From: Candidatus Iainarchaeum sp.
GTDB lineage: Archaea; Iainarchaeota; Iainarchaeia; Iainarchaeales; DTGL01
Assembly: GCA_017608575.1 (NCBI GenBank)
Contig: JAFCFP010000040.1
Coordinates: 1 to 9,212 of the forward strand
Direction: 5' to 3'
Length of the DNA: 9,212 nucleotides
Made by a program: the position numbers and the translations under genes
Notes under the pieces: model-generated
Databases searched by the model: none
Told to the model about the DNA's origin: nothing
What the model saw: the letters and a program-made list of their open reading frames with translations, nothing else
In this document: positions 6,301 to 9,212 of the stretch, piece by piece
Position numbering within the stretch: the first letter of the stretch is position 1
How the letters are laid out: each line of letters opens with the position of its first letter

Positions 6301-7251
6301 ATATTCTTTTGCATTGCAATGCTGTCCTTCTGGGCAGTCAAGGCATCCAATTTCAAAACCACAATTGTTGCTTAAACCAGCTCCACATTGTCCTTGATTG
6401 TAATAGTGCTGGCAATCCCAGCATTCTTGTATTTCGTTTTTCACTGTAATGTTTTTTACTTTATCATCTTCTCCACAGAATTCTTGATTGTTTGTTCCAA
6501 AGCACGCATCAGCGTAAATTTGGTATTTTCCATTTTTCACTTTAGTTGTGTCAACTTCAATACTCCAACCATTGCTTCCATCAATGTCATTGCCTAAATA
6601 AATTTTTGTAGCTAGTGGTCTTTGCCGTTTATACCAAAACCTTACCCTTGAAGGATTTGAATTTTTTTCATCTTCTGCTTTTATTGTTATTGTTCCACTT
6701 ACAGTGTCATTTTCTTGAGGTGAAACGATTTTTATTTCAGGTGGTTTCGCGGTTACTTGTTGGTAGGTTGTATTAATTGGCTTGCCAACATTGGATGCTT
6801 GAAAACCCCAGTATTCGTTGGAAACAGTCCTTATAAGGTCTCCGTTTTCATTCCTATTCCTTGCATTTAAATAAATTTTTATTCCACCATCACAATAGCC
6901 TTTTCCCACTGGAACGCTGCAAGTGATTTTTTTGCTTTCAGTGTAACAAGTTATTGGTGATTTAATGCATTTCTTTGCTCTTAAATCATCCCATGAAGTA
7001 ATTGAAATAGCTGAATAATAAGGATCGCATTCTTTTTTGATTGTGCCATCGCTTTCCAGTTTGCAGGGAGGCACTGCAATAATTACACCTGTTATTTTTT
7101 CTTCTTTAACCCAATTGCATTCAATAGTAAAATCCACATATTCTTGTGAAACCCAATAGGTTAAGGGCAAGATTGTGCACTTGAATGCATGGATGGACTG
7201 AGTGAAAAGTAATAGGAAAACAATTGCAATAATAATTCTTCCATTTTTCAT
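3307..7251 (-). CDS. Giant type I surface protein: Cys-rich repeats, Ser/Pro linker, FnIII, PKD and membrane anchor
   Basis: The 1314-residue protein opens with a signal peptide (about 1-22). In order it then shows an N-terminal domain with eight Cys (25-120) and an Ig-like beta domain (about 170-271). A Cys-rich array follows (277-575, 56 Cys, units like WECG...C...NCGEC...C...C.C). Next are a Ser/Pro linker (577-619), a fibronectin type III domain (about 626-713) and a PKD domain (about 722-810, core HFGDG at 760-764). About 400 residues of beta-sandwich-like repeats (817-1230) lead to one membrane helix (about 1234-1257). The cytoplasmic tail is very rich in Lys, Arg and Pro. Eight N-X-S/T sequons (N160, 181, 267, 326, 647, 703, 789, 910) all fall outside the cell. 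No Cys occurs after 575. Such architecture suits adhesion, cell contact or envelope structure; no catalytic motif was seen. The ATG at 7251 is preceded by a TATA box and no Shine-Dalgarno site. Architecture is secure; function is inferred. Confidence 0.9.
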   Translation of the reverse strand: MKNGRIIIAIVFLLLFTQSIHAFKCTILPLTYWVSQEYVDFTIECNWVKEEKITGVIIAVPPCKLESDGTIKKECDPYYSAISITSWDDLRAKKCIKSPITCYTESKKITCSVPVGKGYCDGGIKIYLNARNRNENGDLIRTVSNEYWGFQASNVGKPINTTYQQVTAKPPEIKIVSPQENDTVSGTITIKAEDEKNSNPSRVRFWYKRQRPLATKIYLGNDIDGSNGWSIEVDTTKVKNGKYQIYADACFGTNNQEFCGEDDKVKNITVKNEIQECWDCQHYYNQGQCGAGLSNNCGFEIGCLDCPEGQHCNAKEYGEIGQCVENCSTEWVCKDEFHKGRKNENCDWAEIVECPNGCANGECLPESCIPKTECSAGKECGTEEDGCGGTINCGECDQFHNCVDNKCKCKEDSSICSLKNWECGFSAVEDCSVNCGECETGWKCSEHKCECIPKDCNEMQWECGSGIENRCNTLIECPSCPSGKNCENHQCFEPECINCCSIEWECGTCIDNCGNEINCGSCNDYHSCSLHKCICKPQQEICNLKKWNCGTGLVEDCNVDCGLCDNGFQCIDNECVPMPTPSIQPSPMPSLTPSISPSPSPSPQISPSLTPMPSPSPSPIEEDTVPPETPKNLKAEAGELEVFLSWNESTDNVGLNGYKIYRKVSTGEYTEFGFSSITEFEDTEVEAGTIYYYKVTAIDVAGNESGFSNSVGAKPVPKNKGPKITSLIAKPEGTIKEGEPVEFTVIAKDPENEEIEIEWHFGDGETIKAGKKISHTYYLEENEFVKTFNLTVVVTDESGNKEQKSIPVKVSKATLKVKLFEPKISPQEPFEKGKKYYLKVKILDEFNNPVPLNSIKKLNARIKGKKELLLQSLGSGIFGAELETSYDFDSIEYLEIEVEAEINSLISSTNASIPLYFKPAELKVENPFKGTLFLNSKIGKIEVKPVLPNNAFPEKGEFYAELKSSFFSKKFQMTPKNEELFATIVHFVSEEDLDHGLKLLLRGQDSHGNILMQQFTIPLNDKNPFLHVEFVKPDFSTNKKYGLGEQIEVIARIFSPQGEKLKMGKISYLIEDTSTKGVFTQSEKENEFKAKITMPLPEFGLKEVELKIYGEAEIGKNRYRDREVTTIPLTGLVNIEMLYPKNGFTEFNFEKPQTIYTKLIYPDGKPLTKNKINAVLFIDGKEKEIQLIRWHLKNQYWAKLDEPLEGKHDLSLKLLDGFTGTTTISTEIKKVYDWTPLFMVSLAVLFIAVIFFLWFQITSIPKEAENAEIGFAEFLKKLREKPKKPKKKEKRIEKRKKPKKPKSSLDEFILPKYR
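5395..5523 (-). repeat. low-complexity Ser/Pro linker in the surface-protein gene
   Basis: Residues 577-619 contain 17 Pro, 13 Ser and 3 Thr in 43 positions, mostly alternating SP pairs. In the stretch checked (577-604) proline is encoded by a mix of CCC, CCA and CCT, so the codon series is not a recent perfect DNA duplication. The segment would be an extended, possibly O-glycosylated spacer outside the cell. It divides the Cys-rich half from the Cys-free half of the protein. Confidence 0.85.
5527..6423 (-). repeat. degenerate Cys-rich repeats in the surface-protein gene
   Basis: Residues 277-575 carry 56 Cys in about seven degenerate units of 36-51 residues. A loose consensus is C..(K)(E/Q)W.CG......C...I.CG.C..G..C....C.C. 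WECG occurs at 422 (W421-G424), at 461-464 and, as EWECG, at 503-507, with variant WNCG at 547-550. Multiple disulfides per unit would make a stiff stalk. The repeats are clear in protein but only partly at DNA level, so the expansion is old. Confidence 0.8.
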
Positions 7252-7274
7252 TTTAATCGAAAAAATAAGAGCTT

Positions 7275-7286
7275 AATTTATTAATA
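7275..7286 (-). promoter_or_regulatory. TATA box of the surface-protein gene
   Basis: The minus strand reads TATTAATAAATT, centred about 29 bases before the ATG at 7251, with a purine-rich stretch upstream that could be a BRE. No Shine-Dalgarno sequence precedes the ATG, so the mRNA is probably leaderless or has a leader of a few bases. Confidence 0.5.
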
Positions 7287-7337
7287 TTCTTAACGCTTTG
7301 CTTTTTTGCCTTTGCAGTGCTTTGATTTCAGTGAAAG

Positions 7338-7410
7338 TGAGCCCGGCGGGATTCGAACCCGCGACACCCAGGTTAAGAGCCTGGTGCTCTGCCGACTGAG
7401 CTACGGGCCC
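7338..7410 (-). tRNA. tRNA-Lys(CTT)
   Basis: The minus strand folds as a standard 73-base tRNA. The acceptor GGGCCCG pairs with CGGGCTC (one G:U). The D-stem is GCTC/GAGC, the anticodon arm CCAGG-CTCTTAA-CCTGG, and the T-arm GCGGG-TTCGAAT-CCCGC. Anticodon CTT reads AAG. The discriminator is A73, CCA is not encoded, and there is no intron. A TATA-like TTTTTAAT at 7435-7442 lies about 28 bases upstream and could be its own promoter. tRNA-Pro(TGG) lies 59 bases upstream on the same strand. Confidence 0.97.
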
Positions 7411-7434
7411 ACACATAAAACAATCACTGTTAGG

Positions 7435-7442
7435 ATTAAAAA
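7435..7442 (-). promoter_or_regulatory. candidate TATA box of tRNA-Lys
   Basis: TTTTTAAT on the minus strand is centred about 28 bases before the tRNA-Lys 5' end, the right distance for a transcript starting at or just before it. It also follows the tRNA-Pro(TGG) 3' end, so its T5 could equally help terminate that transcript. Confidence 0.4.
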
Positions 7443-7469
7443 GGATTTCCAAAAACCGAAAAGGCAAAG

Positions 7470-7544
7470 CGGGGCCGCCGAGATTCGAACTCGGGTCGCG
7501 AGCTCCCAAAGCTCGTATGCTGGACCAGGCTACACCACGGCCCC
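7470..7544 (-). tRNA. tRNA-Pro(TGG)
   Basis: The minus strand gives a 75-base tRNA. The fully paired acceptor is GGGGCCG/CGGCCCC. The anticodon arm is CGAGC-TTTGGGA-GCTCG and the T-arm CCGAG-TTCGAAT-CTCGG. Anticodon TGG reads CCA and probably CCG. The D-stem GTGT/GCAT pairs with two G:U wobbles. No intron and no encoded CCA. The discriminator base is again G73, as in tRNA-Pro(GGG) at 3177-3251. Confidence 0.96.
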
Positions 7545-7574
7545 TTATATGCGTTAAGTAATTGTGCTGGCATT

Positions 7575-7586
7575 AAATTTTAAAAT
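7575..7586 (-). promoter_or_regulatory. candidate TATA box of tRNA-Pro(TGG)
   Basis: An AT-only stretch reading AATTTTAAAATT on either strand is centred about 36 bases upstream of the tRNA 5' end. A start about 25 bases on would leave a leader of roughly ten bases for RNase P to remove. Being palindromic it could also serve plus-strand transcription. Confidence 0.4.
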
Positions 7587-7595
7587 TAGCAGGAA

Positions 7596-7621
7596 AAAGG
7601 AGCAGTTGGAACTGCCCCTTT
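7596..7621. repeat. 10-bp imperfect hairpin before two T-tracts
   Basis: AAAGGAGCAG at 7596-7605 pairs with CTGCCCCTTT at 7612-7621 with one A-C mismatch and a TTGGAA loop. On the plus strand a T7 run (7633-7639) and a T6 run (7641-7646) follow, as at the end of a transcript. However, no plus-strand gene is visible between 1590 and here. It could close a short unannotated plus-strand RNA or serve as a structured site. Confidence 0.45.
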
Positions 7622-7662
7622 GCTCTCAACACTTTTTTTATTTTTTGCAAAAAAATTGTTTT

Positions 7663-7697
7663 AAACATTTAATGTTTGGAATTCAAACAATTAATTG
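7663..7697. repeat. cluster of short palindromes upstream of the ligase gene
   Basis: AAACATT T AATGTTT (7663-7677) is a 7-bp inverted repeat around one base. It is followed by CAAACAATT (7684-7692), an imperfect third copy of the same half-site. CAATTAATTG (7688-7697) is a perfect 10-bp palindrome. They lie 50-85 bases before the ligase ATG, upstream of its TATA box. They could bind a dimeric regulator, though AT-rich sequence makes such words common. Confidence 0.3.
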
Positions 7698-7708
7698 AAG
7701 CGGAAAGG

Positions 7709-7717
7709 TTTTTTAAC
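7709..7717 (+). promoter_or_regulatory. TATA box of the DNA ligase gene
   Basis: GTTTTTTAAC preceded by CGGAAAG (a BRE-like purine run) lies about 35 bases before the ATG at 7748. Transcription is expected near 7738, giving a leader of about ten bases without a clear Shine-Dalgarno sequence. Confidence 0.55.
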
Positions 7718-7727
7718 CACTTAAGTG
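7718..7727. repeat. 10-bp palindrome just downstream of the ligase TATA box
   Basis: CACTTAAGTG is perfectly palindromic and extends outward to a 16-base match with one broken pair. It sits between the TATA box and the expected start site, the same position as the 14-bp palindrome in the ATPase promoter. A repressor site is possible. Confidence 0.35.
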
Positions 7728-7747
7728 TTTTTTTTAATCGGTTTGAA

Positions 7748-9212
7748 ATGCTTTTTGAAAAAGTAGTGGAAACGTTTGAATTGGTTGAAAAAACCACTTC
7801 GCGTATTGAAATGACTGAAATTCTTGCAAGGCTTTTTCTTTCAGCGGAAAAGGGTGAGATTGGAAAAATTGTTTACCTTTGCCAAGGGCAATTGGGTCCG
7901 GCTTTTAAGCAATTGGAGTGCGGAATGGGGGAAAGCTTTGTAGTGCAGGCAATTTCCAAAATAACCGGTTATGGAAAGGAAAAAGTGGAAGCATTGTATA
8001 AAGAGAAAGGGGATTTGGGCCTGGTTGCATTTGAATTAGTGCAAAAAAAGAAACAAAAAAGCTTGTTTGCTGAACAATTGACTCTTGAAAAGGTTTTTTC
8101 CAATTTTTTGAAAATAGCAAAAGCTGAGGGTCCTGGATCGCAAGAGTCAAAGAAAAGATTGCTTGCTGAATTGCTTAATTCTGCTTCTTCTCTTGAAGCA
8201 AAATTTATTGTGAGAATTCCATTGGGAGCGCTTCGCTTGGGTGCAGGTGATCCAACAATAATGGATGCTTTGGCTGAAAACCATTTGGAGGAATTTAAGA
8301 AAAAAAACCCGCACATTGTTGATGAGCTGGCATTGAAATATGAAGATGAAGAATTGCACAGGCAATTGCGTTCCAAATTGCGTGAAAGAATTGAGGAAAA
8401 ATACAACATTCATTCTGATTTGGGTTTTATTGCTGAGAAATTGAAAGAAAAAGGTCTTCTTGCATTGAAAGAAATTGAAATAACTCCAGGCATTCCTATT
8501 AGGCCGACTCTTGCTGAAAGACTTCCATCAGCAAAAGAAATAATCAAAAAACTTGGCAGGTGTGCAGTAGAGCAAAAAATTGACGGTTTTAGAATGCAGG
8601 TTCACAAGGATGGCGAAAGGGTAATGGTTTTTTCTCGCAGAATGGAGGACATGACTGAAATGTTTCCCGAAATAGTGAAGGCAGTGAAAAAGCAAATAAA
8701 AGCCAAAACAGCCATTGTTGAGGGCGAAGCGGTTGCTTTTAATGAGGAATCAGAACAGTTTTATCCATTCCAGGTTACAATTCAACGCAAGAGAAAATAC
8801 GGTGTGAGCGAGTTTTCCAAGAGGTTTCCATTGAAATTATTCCTTTTTGATGTAATGTTTTTGAATGGAAAGAATTTGATGAATTTGCCGTTTTTTGAAA
8901 GAAGGAAAACGCTTGCAGAACTTGTTTCAAAAGGAACTGACATAATGCTCACAAAGCAAATCATAACCAATAAAGAAGAGGAATTGAAAAGGTTTTTTGA
9001 TGAAAGCGTTGCCGCTGGATTGGAGGGAATTATTGCAAAGGACTTGAATGCAAAATATATTGCTGGAGCAAGAAAATTTGCATGGATTAAATTGAAACGT
9101 TCTTATAAAGGTGAGTTGAGTGATTCAATTGATGCAGTAATAATTGGTTATTATAAGGGAAAGGGACAGCGCACAAAATTTGGTTTGGGAACACTGTTAG
9201 TGGCTGTTTACA
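7748..9212 (+). CDS. lig: ATP-dependent DNA ligase, archaeal type (3' end missing)
   Basis: The frame runs 488 codons from the ATG at 7748 and is still open at the window edge. The enzyme seals nicks in DNA during replication and repair through an adenylated lysine. Residues 1-240 form the helical DNA-binding domain. Motif I is EQKIDGFR (275-282) with catalytic K277. Further nucleotidyltransferase motifs follow: FSRR (295-298), VEGEAVAF (324-331), FLFDVMFLNG (365-374), EGIIAKD (426-432) and WIKLKRSY (446-453). The OB-fold domain begins near 458 and is cut after VAVY, so motif VI is missing. Archaeal ligases usually have about 560-600 residues, so roughly 70-110 should lie beyond the window. 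The start fits a promoter at 7709-7717. Confidence 0.96.
   Translation, partial: MLFEKVVETFELVEKTTSRIEMTEILARLFLSAEKGEIGKIVYLCQGQLGPAFKQLECGMGESFVVQAISKITGYGKEKVEALYKEKGDLGLVAFELVQKKKQKSLFAEQLTLEKVFSNFLKIAKAEGPGSQESKKRLLAELLNSASSLEAKFIVRIPLGALRLGAGDPTIMDALAENHLEEFKKKNPHIVDELALKYEDEELHRQLRSKLRERIEEKYNIHSDLGFIAEKLKEKGLLALKEIEITPGIPIRPTLAERLPSAKEIIKKLGRCAVEQKIDGFRMQVHKDGERVMVFSRRMEDMTEMFPEIVKAVKKQIKAKTAIVEGEAVAFNEESEQFYPFQVTIQRKRKYGVSEFSKRFPLKLFLFDVMFLNGKNLMNLPFFERRKTLAELVSKGTDIMLTKQIITNKEEELKRFFDESVAAGLEGIIAKDLNAKYIAGARKFAWIKLKRSYKGELSDSIDAVIIGYYKGKGQRTKFGLGTLLVAVY

Noticed and set aside
5395..6423. CRISPR-like or tandem DNA repeat array
   Set aside because: The periodicity comes from protein-level Cys and Ser/Pro repeats in a coding frame. 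Unit lengths vary and no identical repeats with unique spacers occur.
5223..6597. Several plus-strand open frames rich in His, Ser and Cys
   Set aside because: They are opposite-strand shadows of the Cys-rich repeats and Ser/Pro linker of the surface-protein gene, with no promoter or start signal.
3177..7544. The two tRNA-Pro genes as attachment sites or repeat ends of an inserted element carrying the surface-protein gene
   Set aside because: They share only the conserved T-arm region, as any two tRNA-Pro genes would. No integrase, duplicated tRNA 3' fragment or longer direct repeat was found.
7273..7557. Open frames on both strands over the tRNA-Lys and tRNA-Pro(TGG) genes
   Set aside because: Their translations are those of tRNA sequence and contain the typical spurious tRNA-derived peptides; the tRNA folds explain the region.
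7905..8413. Minus-strand open frames inside the ligase gene
   Set aside because: The plus strand encodes a continuous ligase with all expected motifs; these frames overlap it fully and lack recognisable domains.

Overview
The window looks like chromosomal DNA from an AT-rich archaeon. The evidence is an archaeal/eukaryotic-type prolyl-tRNA synthetase with a C-terminal zinc domain and terminal Tyr, an archaeal ATP-dependent DNA ligase, and an archaeal-type STAND ATPase with a DUF234/nuclease-like tail. Further evidence is TATA-like boxes about 25-30 bp before several starts, oligo-T ends, and tRNA genes without an encoded CCA. A giant secreted protein with Cys-rich repeats and a Ser/Pro linker is a style I associate with DPANN lineages (Diapherotrites, Micrarchaeota, Woesearchaeota and relatives). 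That placement is inference.

Layout: (a) 1-49, minus strand: the first 16 codons of an exported protein that runs off the left edge. (b) 50-218: divergent intergenic region with an 8-bp hairpin, a strong TATA box and a 14-bp perfect palindrome. (c) 219-1589, plus: ATPase with a winged-helix region and a D...ExK nuclease-like C-terminus. (d) 1616-3070, minus: ProRS, convergent with (c). (e) 3177-3251, minus: tRNA-Pro(GGG), just upstream of proS. (f) 3307-7251, minus: a 1314-residue type I surface protein. (g) 7338-7410 and 7470-7544, minus: tRNA-Lys(CTT) and tRNA-Pro(TGG). (h) 7545-7747: divergent intergenic region with a hairpin, several palindromes and the ligase promoter. (i) 7748-9212, plus: ATP-dependent DNA ligase, cut by the right edge.

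Two themes connect the genes. The first is proline: ProRS and two tRNA-Pro isoacceptors lie within 6 kb, both tRNAs carry G73 as discriminator base, and the gene between them encodes a Pro-rich linker. The second is the cell surface: the large protein is built as signal peptide, Cys-rich stalk (66 Cys, all in the first 575 residues), Ser/Pro linker, Cys-free FnIII, PKD and beta-sandwich repeats, membrane helix, and a very basic cytoplasmic tail. The truncated gene at the left edge also begins with a signal peptide. No CRISPR array, insertion sequence or clear prophage is visible.
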